The notes below the pieces were generated by a model that made no database searches, had not been told where the DNA came from, and saw only the letters and a list, made by a program, of their open reading frames with translations. Position numbers and translations under genes: made by a program. Source: Alistipes excrementigallinarum (GTDB taxonomy: Bacteria; Bacteroidota; Bacteroidia; Bacteroidales; Rikenellaceae). From it: 64,000 nucleotides of DNA. Below, piece by piece: positions 19,279-27,891 of this stretch. How positions within the stretch are numbered: position 1 is the stretch's first letter; every line of letters starts with the position of its first letter. The DNA lies in contig DXIP01000023.1 in NCBI GenBank assembly GCA_019112825.1, positions 124,001 through 188,000 on the forward strand. The letters run 5' to 3'.

Positions 19279-22200
19279 ATGAAAAAGAGACTTCTGATGC
19301 TTTGGGCGCTGGCGGCCGTGTGCGGCCCCCTCGCCACGGTGGCCCAGACGGGCCGCGAATGGCAGGACCCGGCCGTCAACGAGGTCAACCGTCTGCCGAT
19401 GCGCGCCTCGTTCGAGGCGGGCGAGCGGATGTCGCTCGACGGCGTATGGCGTTTCCACTGGGTGCGCAACGCCTCGGAGCGCCCCTCGGGTATTGAACGC
19501 GCGGACTACGACGACGCCTCGTGGGGGCGGATGCCCGTGCCGGGAATGTGGGAGCTGAACGGCTACGGCGACCCGATTTACGTCAACATCGGCTACGCCT
19601 GGCGCGGTAACTTCGTCAACAACCCGCCCGAGGTGCCCGATGCCGAGAACCACGTGGGCTCCTACCGCCGGACCTTCACCCTGCCCGAATCGTGGGCGGG
19701 CAAGGATGTCAGCCTGAGCATCGGCTCGGCCACGTCGAACGTCTACGTGTGGCTCAACGGCCGCTTTGTGGGCTACAGCGAGGACAGCAAGCTGTCGGCC
19801 GATTTCGATGTGACGAAGTATCTGCGCAAGGGTGAGAACCTGCTGGCGCTGCAGGTTTTCCGCTGGTGCGACGGCACCTACCTCGAGGACCAGGACTTCT
19901 GGCGCTTCTCGGGCATTGCGCGCGGCGTCGAGCTGCGTGCCCGCGAGAAAGCGCGCCTCGAGGACCTCTTCGTCACGCCGGAGCTCGACGACGACTACAC
20001 GGACGCCACGCTGCGGGTGGTGCTGGAGACCACCCCCACGGTGCGCCGCGTGGAGCTGACGCTGCGCGATGCGTCGGGCGTCGCCGTGGCCGAGGGGAGC
20101 GCGCAGCCGAAGGGGGGCCGCTCCGAGGTGCGGCTCGCGGTGAAGAACCCCGTCAAGTGGAGCGCCGAGACTCCGTATCTCTATACGCTCGAACTGGCCG
20201 TCTCGGACGGCCGTCGGACGACCGAACGGATTGAGCAGCCGGTGGGCTTCCGCCGGGTTGAAATCCGCAACGCGCAGCTGCTCGTCAACGGGCAGCCGGT
20301 CCTCATCAAGGGGGCCGACCGCCACGAGATGGACCCGCTGGGCGGATATGTGGTCAGCCGCGAGCGGATGGTGGAGGATATCCGCATCATGAAGCAGCTC
20401 AACATCAACGCCGTGCGTACGTGCCACTATCCCGACGACCCCGTCTGGTACGACCTCTGCGACCGCTACGGCATCTACGTGCTCGACGAGGCGAACGTCG
20501 AGTCGCACGGCATGGGCTACGGCGAGCAGACGCTGGCCCGCGAGCCGAAGTATGCCCGGATGCACCTGGAGCGCAACCAGCGCATGGCGCGCCGCGACAA
20601 GAACCACCCCTCGGTCATCATCTGGTCGATGGGCAACGAGGCGGGCATGGGCCCCAACTTCGAGCGCTGCTACGAGTGGCTCAAGGCCTACGACCCTTCG
20701 CGTCCGGTGCACTACGAGCGTGCGGTGGACTACAGCCTCGAGACCCCGTCCGACTTCACCGACATCATCTGCCCGATGTACTGCGACTACCGGTGGTGCG
20801 AGCGCTACTGCACGTCGAATCCGACCAAGCCGCTGATTCAGTGCGAATATGCCCATGCGATGGGCAACTCGCTCGGCGGCTTCAAGGAGTACTGGGACCT
20901 GGTGCGCAAGTACCCCTCCTACCAGGGCGGTTTCATCTGGGACTTCGTCGACCAGGGCCTTGCGCGCTACGAGCCGAACGGCCGCGTGTCGTTCTGCTAC
21001 GGCGGCGACTTCAACAACTACGACGCTACGGACAACTCGTTCAACAACAACGGCATCATCGCCGCCGACCGGACGTGGCACCCCCACGCCTACGAGGTGC
21101 AGCGCCAGTATCAGTCGATTTGGACCTCGCCCGTCGACCTGTCGAAGGGCGAAGTGGAGGTCTACAACGAGAACTTCTTCATCGGGCTGGAGGATTACGA
21201 GCTTGAGTGGAGCCTCAAGGCCGACGGCGCGGTCATCCGTACGGGCCGCATCACGGAGCTCGACGTCGCGCCCCAGTCGCGCCGCGTCTATGCGCTGGGC
21301 TTCAACGCCGGGGAGTTCCCCGCCTCCGGCGAGCTGCTGCTTGACGTCGCCTACCGCCTCAAGGTGAAGCAGCCGCTGCTCGACCCGGGCACGGTCGTGG
21401 CCCGTCAGCAGCTGGAAATCCGCCCCTACGACTGCGCGGCGGCCTGCGTGCTGCCCAAGAGCGACCGCGGCGTGAAGCTTACGGTCTGGGAGCGCGGCAA
21501 GCGCGTCGAGGGCGACAACTGGAGCATCTTCTTCTCGCGCGAGGGCTTCGTCAGCTCCTACTGCGTCGAGGGGCGCGAACTGCTGGCCCGCGACAGCGAG
21601 CTGCGGCCCAACTTCTGGCGCGCCCCGACCGAGAACGACCTCGGCGCCGGCCTTCAGTACAAGTACGCCGTCTGGAAAGAGCCCGAGCTGCGCCTCGAGT
21701 CGTTCGACGCGACGGTGGAGGAGGGTGTGGCCCGCGTCGAGTGCCGCTATACGATGCCCGCCGTCGGGGCGACGCTCACGATGAGCTACCGCATCAACGG
21801 CGAGGGGCGGATGGAGGTGGTCGAGCGGATGGAGGCCGGCCCCCGGGCCGAGGTTCCGAACCTCTTCCGCTTCGGCATGAGCATGGCCCTGCAGCCGCGC
21901 TACAACCGTCTGAGCTACTACGGCCGCGGCGCCCACGAGAACTATGCCGACCGCCTCTCGTCGGCCGATATCGGCCTCTACGAGCAGCGGGTTGACGAGC
22001 AGTACCACGACGAGTATGTCCGTCCGCAGGAGTCGGGCACGCGGAGCGACCTGCGCCGCTGGGCGGTGCTCGATTCGTCGGGCTCGGGTCTGGAGCTCCG
22101 CGCCGAGAAGCCATTCTCGGCCTCGGCGCTGCCCTACGCCACCGCGGAGCTCGACGTGACGAACTTCCCACCGCAGCGCCACTCGGGCCAGCTGGTCGGC

Positions 22201-22344
22201 GGTGGTGCCACCTTCGTGAACTTCGACCTGTGCCAGATGGGACTCGGCTGCATCGACAGCTGGGGTGCGCTGCCCATGGAGCAGTACCGCCTGCCCTACG
22301 GTGACTACACCTTCCGCTTCATCATGACGCCGGTGCGCAAATAA
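19279..22344 (+). CDS. Beta-galactosidase, glycoside hydrolase family 2
   Basis: A 1021-residue GH2 enzyme with a signal peptide (MKKRLLMLWALAAVCGPLATVAQ). Domain order follows LacZ: jelly-roll with SYRRTFTLPESW, Ig-like domain, TIM barrel with WSMGNEAGMG (acid/base Glu454) and QCEYAHAMGNS (nucleophile Glu523), then the C-terminal beta-sandwich ending in the DFWRAPTENDxG-type block (NFWRAPTENDLGAG) and PLDxxQxG-like SCID end. It would release terminal beta-galactose from oligosaccharides in the periplasm. Coupling to the U32 gene with zero spacing is odd functionally and may reflect only shared transcription. The upstream sulfatase, on the other strand, suggests sulfated galactosides as one possible source. 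Confidence 0.95.
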   Translation: MKKRLLMLWALAAVCGPLATVAQTGREWQDPAVNEVNRLPMRASFEAGERMSLDGVWRFHWVRNASERPSGIERADYDDASWGRMPVPGMWELNGYGDPIYVNIGYAWRGNFVNNPPEVPDAENHVGSYRRTFTLPESWAGKDVSLSIGSATSNVYVWLNGRFVGYSEDSKLSADFDVTKYLRKGENLLALQVFRWCDGTYLEDQDFWRFSGIARGVELRAREKARLEDLFVTPELDDDYTDATLRVVLETTPTVRRVELTLRDASGVAVAEGSAQPKGGRSEVRLAVKNPVKWSAETPYLYTLELAVSDGRRTTERIEQPVGFRRVEIRNAQLLVNGQPVLIKGADRHEMDPLGGYVVSRERMVEDIRIMKQLNINAVRTCHYPDDPVWYDLCDRYGIYVLDEANVESHGMGYGEQTLAREPKYARMHLERNQRMARRDKNHPSVIIWSMGNEAGMGPNFERCYEWLKAYDPSRPVHYERAVDYSLETPSDFTDIICPMYCDYRWCERYCTSNPTKPLIQCEYAHAMGNSLGGFKEYWDLVRKYPSYQGGFIWDFVDQGLARYEPNGRVSFCYGGDFNNYDATDNSFNNNGIIAADRTWHPHAYEVQRQYQSIWTSPVDLSKGEVEVYNENFFIGLEDYELEWSLKADGAVIRTGRITELDVAPQSRRVYALGFNAGEFPASGELLLDVAYRLKVKQPLLDPGTVVARQQLEIRPYDCAAACVLPKSDRGVKLTVWERGKRVEGDNWSIFFSREGFVSSYCVEGRELLARDSELRPNFWRAPTENDLGAGLQYKYAVWKEPELRLESFDATVEEGVARVECRYTMPAVGATLTMSYRINGEGRMEVVERMEAGPRAEVPNLFRFGMSMALQPRYNRLSYYGRGAHENYADRLSSADIGLYEQRVDEQYHDEYVRPQESGTRSDLRRWAVLDSSGSGLELRAEKPFSASALPYATAELDVTNFPPQRHSGQLVGGGATFVNFDLCQMGLGCIDSWGALPMEQYRLPYGDYTFRFIMTPVRK

Positions 22345-22427
22345 GAGCTTCGAATCCACGGGAGCGGTGCCCTCCGTACATGTCCGTACCGGGCGGCGGC
22401 CGCTCCCTTTTCCCCTTTCCGAAAACC

Positions 22428-23399
22428 ATGCAACGACAACTCACCCCCGATTTCCGGGACTACGAACTCATTGACTCGGGCGCCTTCGAGAAGCTCGAGC
22501 GCTTCGGCCGCTTCGTCACGCGCCGTCCCGAACCGCAGGCCATCTGGCATCCGTCGCTTCCCGAGGAGGAGTGGCGGCGCCTGGCCGACGCCTCGTTCCG
22601 CCGCGATGCCCGTCAGGAGGAGCGCGGCGAGTGGCGCCTTGCTCCGAAGATGCCCGACCGCTGGACGGTGGAGTATGCCTACGGGGCGATGCGGCTGTGC
22701 ATGCGGCTGGGACTCACCTCGTTCAAGCACGTGGGCCTCTTCCCCGAGCAGGCGGCCAACTGGAACTTCATCTACGACTGTTGCCGCACGCGGTGCCGGA
22801 GCGGCGCCGTGCCCGCCGAGGAGGGTCGGGCTACCGGAAACGGTCGGGCGGCCGGTGCGGTTTCCGCGGCCGGCGGTGAAGGGGCCGGGGAGCGGCCGCT
22901 GCGCGTGCTCAACCTCTTCGCCTATACGGGCGGTGCGACGCTGGCGGCGCGTGCCGCGGGTGCCGAGGTGACGCATGTCGACTCGGTGAAGCAGGTGGTG
23001 ACGTGGGCCCGCGAGAATATGGAGCTGAGCGGTCTGGACGGGGTGCGCTGGATTGTGGAAGATGCGCTGAAGTTCGTGCAGCGCGAGGTGCGCCGCGGCA
23101 ACCGCTACGACGGCATCATCCTCGACCCGCCCGCCTATGGCCGCGGCGCGAACGGCGAGAAGTGGATTCTGGAGGACAACATCGGCGAGATGCTCGACTG
23201 CTGCGCCCGGCTGCTGGCGCCGGCGCACGCCTTTCTGGTGCTCAACCTCTACTCGATGGGGCTCTCGTCGACGCTGGCCCGCACGGCCGTGCGTCAGGCC
23301 TTCGGTGCGCCGCGCGACGAGGAGTGGGGCGAGCTGACCTTCACGGACCGGGGCGGCAAGGAGCTGCCGCTGGGCACCTACTACCGCTTCGTGCGCTGA
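22428..23399 (+). CDS. Class I SAM-dependent methyltransferase, RlmI/RlmK-like
   Basis: A 323-residue methyltransferase. Residues about 1-110 form the N-terminal region (DYELIDSGAFEKLERFGRFV, RPEPQAIW). The Rossmann core starts with VLNLFAYTGGATLAA (SAM loop) and has the catalytic ILDPPAYGRG, the DPP[AS] pattern of C5-cytosine or N2-guanine RNA methyltransferases of the RlmI/RlmK group. It lacks the PUA domain. An Ala/Gly-rich insertion of about 40 residues (from CRTRCRSGAVPAEEG to GEGAGERP) separates the two parts. The target RNA is unknown. ATG 22428 gives the family-like N-terminus; an in-frame ATG at 22380 would add 16 unlike residues. Confidence 0.87.
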   Translation: MQRQLTPDFRDYELIDSGAFEKLERFGRFVTRRPEPQAIWHPSLPEEEWRRLADASFRRDARQEERGEWRLAPKMPDRWTVEYAYGAMRLCMRLGLTSFKHVGLFPEQAANWNFIYDCCRTRCRSGAVPAEEGRATGNGRAAGAVSAAGGEGAGERPLRVLNLFAYTGGATLAARAAGAEVTHVDSVKQVVTWARENMELSGLDGVRWIVEDALKFVQREVRRGNRYDGIILDPPAYGRGANGEKWILEDNIGEMLDCCARLLAPAHAFLVLNLYSMGLSSTLARTAVRQAFGAPRDEEWGELTFTDRGGKELPLGTYYRFVR

Positions 23400-23448
23400 G
23401 CCGCCCCTGAGGGCGGCGTCCCTGCGGAGCGGGACGAAGGAAAAAGAG

Positions 23449-23482
23449 AGGCTCCTCCCGATGCGTCGGGAGGAGCCTTTTT
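23449..23482. terminator. Bidirectional terminator between the methyltransferase and chromate transporter genes
   Basis: A 12-bp stem (23450-23461 with 23466-23477) with loop TGCG, T5 on the + side and A5 on the left, which is T5 for the minus-strand transcript. Confidence 0.92.
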
Positions 23483-23509
23483 CGGTGGTATCAGGCGGCG
23501 TGCGGCGGC

Positions 23510-24082
23510 TCAGAAGACGTAGTAAATGAGGATACCGGCCACGGCCGAGAGGATGATGAGCAGAATGGGGTTCACCTTGCGCAGCGAGCCGATGAAGACG
23601 CCGCCGAAGAGCACCCAGCTCCAGGCGTCGATGAAGTTCTGGTCGCCCGGCTCGGAGCTGTGGGGGGCGATGAGCAGCAGGGCGGCCGAGGCAATCATGC
23701 CGATGACCACCGGGCGCATCCCCTTCATGGCCCCCTCGACCAGCGGGTTGTTGTGCAGCTTGAGGAAGAAGCGCGTGAGCAGGAGCATGAGCGTGAGCGA
23801 GGGGAGGCTGACGGCGAAGGTGGCGATGAAGGCGCCGAGCAGTCCGAACCACGGGCTGCCGGCCTCGATGCCCACCGAGTAGCCGACGTAGGTGGCCGAG
23901 TTGATGGCGATGGGGCCGGGCGTAATCTGCGAGATGGCCACGATGTCGGCAAATTCGGCGTTGGTGAGCCAGGCGTGCTGGACCACCACCTCGTTCTGGA
24001 TGAGCGACAGCATGGCGTAGCCGCCGCCGAATCCGAAGAAGCCGATTTTCAGATAGCTGATGAAGAGTTGGAGAAATATCAT
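23510..24082 (-). CDS. Chromate transporter, short-chain CHR half-protein (second)
   Basis: A 190-residue CHR-domain membrane protein with about six hydrophobic segments. It starts FISYLKIGFFGFGGGYAMLSLIQNEVV and has the family PGPIAINSATYVGY motif. With the preceding gene it makes a heterodimeric version of ChrA, which in other bacteria is a single two-domain chain. It exports chromate or possibly sulfate-like anions; the substrate in anaerobes is uncertain. Its ATG overlaps the previous gene's stop by 4 bases (ATGA), indicating translational coupling. Confidence 0.9.
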   Translation of the reverse strand: MIFLQLFISYLKIGFFGFGGGYAMLSLIQNEVVVQHAWLTNAEFADIVAISQITPGPIAINSATYVGYSVGIEAGSPWFGLLGAFIATFAVSLPSLTLMLLLTRFFLKLHNNPLVEGAMKGMRPVVIGMIASAALLLIAPHSSEPGDQNFIDAWSWVLFGGVFIGSLRKVNPILLIILSAVAGILIYYVF

Positions 24083-24636
24083 CGGTCGTTTTGTTTCTTG
24101 GCTTTTTTCGAAGTGTAGAGCACCCAGCCGATGCCCGTCAGGGCGGCGGCCAGCAGGATGTAGATGGGCGACCAGCCGAGGTACCAGACGGCCAGCGCCG
24201 TGCCGGCGATGACGAAGAGCATCGACCAGTGCATGCCGCGGGCCAGCGAGATGACCGGCCCGATGATGAGGGCCACCACGGCCGGACGCATCCCCTTGAA
24301 GGCGGCGTCAACTACCGGATTGTGGCGGACGTCGGCGAAGAGCAGCGCAATGACCAGGATGATGACGAACGAGGGGACGATGATGCCCAGCGTCGTGGCC
24401 ACGGCGCCGGCGTAGCCGCGCGACTTGTAGCCGATGAAGACCGCCGTGTTGAGGGCGATGGGGCCCGGGACGGTCTGGGCCAGCGTCAGCAGGTCGAGGA
24501 ATTCGGTGCGGCCGATTTGCCAGTTGGCGTGGCGCTCGACCTCGGCCTGGATGAGCGGAATCATGGCGTAGCCTCCGCCGAAGGTGAACAGGCCGATTCG
24601 GAAGAAGCTGCGGAAGAGTTCAAACAGTTCGTGCAT
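24079..24636 (-). CDS. Chromate transporter, short-chain CHR half-protein (first)
   Basis: A 185-residue paired half of the CHR transporter, with the same landmarks as its partner (FRIGLFTFGGGYAMIPLIQAEVE, PGPIALNTAVFIGY). Hydrophobic helices fill the rest. The two halves have diverged enough to suggest an obligate heterodimer with opposite membrane orientation, as described for short-chain CHR pairs. It lies 33 bases after rsmE in the same operon. Confidence 0.9.
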   Translation of the reverse strand: MHELFELFRSFFRIGLFTFGGGYAMIPLIQAEVERHANWQIGRTEFLDLLTLAQTVPGPIALNTAVFIGYKSRGYAGAVATTLGIIVPSFVIILVIALLFADVRHNPVVDAAFKGMRPAVVALIIGPVISLARGMHWSMLFVIAGTALAVWYLGWSPIYILLAAALTGIGWVLYTSKKAKKQNDR

Positions 24637-24669
24637 GGGGTGTAAGGGTGTTGTTGTCCGCCGGGCGGT

Positions 24670-25404
24670 CTATTCGTTGTCGGGGGCGGCGAGGTGGTTG
24701 ACCACCGAGACCATCGTCGTGGCGACGACGGCCGCCGTTTCGGTGCGCAGCCGCTGTTCGCCGAGCGTAATCTCCTCGAAGCCGTGGTCGAGCGCCAGCG
24801 CAATCTCGGCCGGGGAGAAGTCCCCCTCGGGACCAATCAGGATGAGTGCATCCTCACCCGCGCGGAGCGTCTGCGCCAGATAGCGCTTGCCTGCGGGCGA
24901 GAGGGCCGGGGCGCAGTGGGCGATGAACTTCCGCCCGGCGAAGGGGCGCGTGACCGCCTCGGCGAAGGGGGTGAGGGGAGCCAGTCGGGGGCGGTAGGCC
25001 TTGAGCGACTGCTTGAGGGCCGCCGTGATGATTTTCTCGCTGCGCTCGGCCTTGAAGAGGCGGCGCTCGCTGTGCTCGGTCTCGAGCGGCAGAATCGCCG
25101 CAATGCCGATTTCGGTCGCCTTTTCGAGGAACCACTCGAAGCGCTCGGTATTCTTGGTCGGGGCGCACGCCACGGTGAGGGCGTAGGGGAGCTTCTCGAA
25201 TTCGTGCTGCGTCGAGACGACGCGCACGGTGCAGCGCCGGGGGTTGTCGTCGACAATCTCGCAGCAGTAGAGCTCACCCCGCCCGTCGGTGATGTGGAGC
25301 CGGTCGCCGCATGCGAGGCGGAGCACCCGCACGCAGTGTTTCGACTCCTCCTCGCTCAGCGTGTGGAGCGGCGGAGTGATGTCGGGAGCGTAGAAGAGTT
25401 GCAT
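24670..25404 (-). CDS. rsmE: 16S rRNA (uracil(1498)-N3)-methyltransferase
   Basis: A 244-residue SPOUT-class methyltransferase. It has the N-terminal PUA-like part (HCVRVLRLACGDRLHITDGRG) and the knotted SAM site (ILIGPEGDFSPAEI followed by LGEQRLRTETAA), diagnostic of RsmE, plus EFEKLPYALTVACAPTKNTERFEWFLEKATEIG. It methylates N3 of U1498 in the 30S decoding region. ATG 25404 gives the standard start MQLFYAPDI; the upstream in-frame extension has no family similarity. First gene of the operon with the two chr halves. Confidence 0.96.
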   Translation of the reverse strand: MQLFYAPDITPPLHTLSEEESKHCVRVLRLACGDRLHITDGRGELYCCEIVDDNPRRCTVRVVSTQHEFEKLPYALTVACAPTKNTERFEWFLEKATEIGIAAILPLETEHSERRLFKAERSEKIITAALKQSLKAYRPRLAPLTPFAEAVTRPFAGRKFIAHCAPALSPAGKRYLAQTLRAGEDALILIGPEGDFSPAEIALALDHGFEEITLGEQRLRTETAAVVATTMVSVVNHLAAPDNE

Positions 25405-25511
25405 GTCTGGTTGTTCGGTATGGTCTGTCTGCCGCGCGGCGGGGTGGGGCCGCACGGCTGCGGCGCGGGGCTTTTTCCGCCCGCAGGGGGAGCCGTGCAG
25501 GCGCTCCGGAG

Positions 25512-25541
25512 TTGCATAATCGGTATAAATGATTATCTTTG
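25512..25541 (+). promoter_or_regulatory. Promoter of the tandem M3 peptidase operon
   Basis: TTG (25512-25514), 19 bases, TATCTTTG (25534-25541). The leader of about 65 nt begins with a small GCGGAG/CTCCGC hairpin. Confidence 0.75.
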
Positions 25542-25611
25542 CGGAGGCAACGCTCCGCCCGGGGCCGCGCCGCTGCAAAGTTAAGTAAAAATTACAGGAA
25601 TTTCACCGACG

Positions 25612-27852
25612 ATGAAACGTTTTACGGGACTGTTACTGATGAGTACCTTTTTCATGACGCTCGCCTCGTGCGGCTCTTCGAAGCAGAGCGGCGAGAATCC
25701 CTTCTTCACCGAGTGGGAGACCCCCTACGGGACGCCTCCCTTCGATAAAATCCGCCCCGAGCACTTCATGCCGGCCTTCGAGCGGGGCATGTCGCTGCAC
25801 GATGCCGAGATTGCCGCCATCGTGGAGAACAACGACGAGCCGACCTTCGAGAACGTGATTCTGGCCTACGACAACTCGGGCCAGATGCTGGCGCAGACGC
25901 GGCTGGTCTTCGAGATGCTCTGCGGCGCCGAGACCAACGAGCGGATGCAGGCCATCCAGGAGGAGGCGCTGCCGCTGCTCTCGGCCCACAACGACCGGAT
26001 TCTGCTCAACGAGCAGCTCTTCGCCCGCGTCAAGGCGGTCTATGACCGGCGCGCCGAGCTCGGCCTTGACGCCGAGCAGAGCCGCCTGCTGCAGAAGACC
26101 TACGACCGCTTCGTGCGCAGCGGCGCGCTGCTCGACCCGGCCCAGAAGAAACGGCTCCAGGAGATTAACGAGGAGCTGACGCGCGTGGCCGTCCGCTTCG
26201 GCAGCAACCTGCTGGCCGAGAACAATAACTTCGTGCTCGAGATTTCGGACGAGGCCGACCTCGACGGACTGCCCGCCGGCGTGCGCGACGCCGCGCGCGA
26301 GAAGGCCGACGAGCTGGGCCGCGGCGGCAAGTGGGTCTTCACGCTCCACAAGCCGAGCCTCATCCCCTTCCTCACCTATTCGTCGAAGCGGGCGCTGCGC
26401 GAGGAGCTCTACAAGGCCTACCTGAACCGCTGCAACCACGGCGACCAGTACGACAACAAGCAGCTCATCAACGACTTCATCCGCCTGCGTACGGAGAAGG
26501 CCCACCTGCTGGGCTACCCCTCCTATGCGGCCTATGTCGTGGCGGACGAGATGGCCGGCACGGTGTCGAACGTCTACTCGCTGCTCGACCAGGTGTGGGA
26601 GCCCGCCCTGAAGCGCGCCTCCGAGGAGCTGGCCGAGATGACCGAACTGCTGCACGAGGATTTGCCCGGCGCGACCTTCGAGTCGTGGGACTGGTGGTAC
26701 TATGCCGAGAAGTTGCGCAAGAAGAACTACTCGCTCGACGAGGAGATGCTGCGCCCCTACTTCTCGCTCGACAACGTGCAGAGCGGCGCCTTCTTCCTGG
26801 CCAACCGCCTCTACGGCATCACCTTCCGGCCGATTGCCGCCCCCGTCTACCACGAGGAGGTGCGCGCCTACGAGGTGCTCGACCAGGACGAAACCCATCT
26901 GGGCGTGCTCTACTTCGACTACTTCCCCCGTCCGGGCAAGAGCCAGGGGGCATGGTGCGGCAACTACGTCGAGCAGGTCTACCGTGACGGCAAGCGCGTG
27001 GCTCCCGTGCTGAGCATCGTCTGCAACTTCACCCGCCCGACCGGCTCGACTCCGGCGCTGCTGACCCTCGACGAGACCAAGACGCTCTTCCACGAGTTCG
27101 GCCATGCGCTCCACTTCCTTTTCCACGACGTGAAGTACCGCGGCCTGTCGGAGGTCGAGGGCGATTTCGTCGAGCTTCCGTCGCAGATTATGGAGAACTG
27201 GGTCACCGAGCCCGAGATGCTCCGCCAGTTCGCCGTCCACTACCGCACGGACGACGTGATTCCCCAGCACCTGATTGACCGCATCCGCCGCAGCGAATAC
27301 TTCAACCAGGGCTTCAACACCACCGAGCTGGTGGCCGCCGCCCTGACCGACATGGACATCCACTCCATCGAGAAGTACGAGCCGTTCGACGTCGAGGCCT
27401 TCGAGCACGACGCCCTGCGCGTGCGCCGCAACCTGATGCCTCAAATCGAGCCGCGCTACCGCTATCCCTACTTCAGCCACATCTTCGACGGCGGCTATTC
27501 GGCCGGCTACTACTTCTACATCTGGGCCGAGGTGCTCGACAAGGATGCCTTCCAGGCCTTCAAGCAGAGCGGCGACCTCTTCAACCGGCGTCTGGCCGAG
27601 CGCTTCCGCCGCCAGCTGCTCGCACGCGGCGGCTCGGAGGACGGCATGAGCCTCTACCGCGCCTTCCGCGGCGCCGACCCCGACAAGACGGCGCTGCTCG
27701 TGGCCCGCGGCTTCATCGAACCGCCCCAGACGGCCGACAGCGTGGCGATGCCCGACGCCCCGGCGCGTCCCGTTGCCGGCAGCGTCGATTCGCTCGGCGC
27801 CCGGCCCCGCCCCACGCAGGCGGCGCGTCTCAAGACCACGCTCAAAAAGTAA
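25612..27852 (+). CDS. M3 family metallopeptidase lipoprotein (Dcp-like), copy 1
   Basis: A 746-residue zinc peptidase of the oligopeptidase A / dipeptidyl carboxypeptidase family. MKRFTGLLLMSTFFMTLASC ends in a lipobox, so the mature enzyme is a lipoprotein facing the periplasm. The zinc site is HEFGH (His494, Glu495, His498), with the third ligand in the following SEVEGDFVELPSQIMENW. The N-terminal NPFFTEWETPYGTPPFDKI is the Bacteroidota Dcp opening. It would trim dipeptides from the C-termini of imported peptides. After the usual end (about residue 705) a Pro/Ala-rich tail of about 40 residues is added, absent from copy 2. It is followed after 39 bases by a paralogue. Confidence 0.95.
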   Translation: MKRFTGLLLMSTFFMTLASCGSSKQSGENPFFTEWETPYGTPPFDKIRPEHFMPAFERGMSLHDAEIAAIVENNDEPTFENVILAYDNSGQMLAQTRLVFEMLCGAETNERMQAIQEEALPLLSAHNDRILLNEQLFARVKAVYDRRAELGLDAEQSRLLQKTYDRFVRSGALLDPAQKKRLQEINEELTRVAVRFGSNLLAENNNFVLEISDEADLDGLPAGVRDAAREKADELGRGGKWVFTLHKPSLIPFLTYSSKRALREELYKAYLNRCNHGDQYDNKQLINDFIRLRTEKAHLLGYPSYAAYVVADEMAGTVSNVYSLLDQVWEPALKRASEELAEMTELLHEDLPGATFESWDWWYYAEKLRKKNYSLDEEMLRPYFSLDNVQSGAFFLANRLYGITFRPIAAPVYHEEVRAYEVLDQDETHLGVLYFDYFPRPGKSQGAWCGNYVEQVYRDGKRVAPVLSIVCNFTRPTGSTPALLTLDETKTLFHEFGHALHFLFHDVKYRGLSEVEGDFVELPSQIMENWVTEPEMLRQFAVHYRTDDVIPQHLIDRIRRSEYFNQGFNTTELVAAALTDMDIHSIEKYEPFDVEAFEHDALRVRRNLMPQIEPRYRYPYFSHIFDGGYSAGYYFYIWAEVLDKDAFQAFKQSGDLFNRRLAERFRRQLLARGGSEDGMSLYRAFRGADPDKTALLVARGFIEPPQTADSVAMPDAPARPVAGSVDSLGARPRPTQAARLKTTLKK

Positions 27853-27891
27853 TGCAACCCAATCGGAAAGAACCCTAACCCAGGAACGTTT

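Noticed and set aside
17332..22359. Open frame of 1675 codons on the minus strand across the U32 and GH2 genes
   Set aside because: Low-complexity His/Arg/Val composition and no start signals, while both + strand genes have complete catalytic motifs. Same artefact of codon bias.
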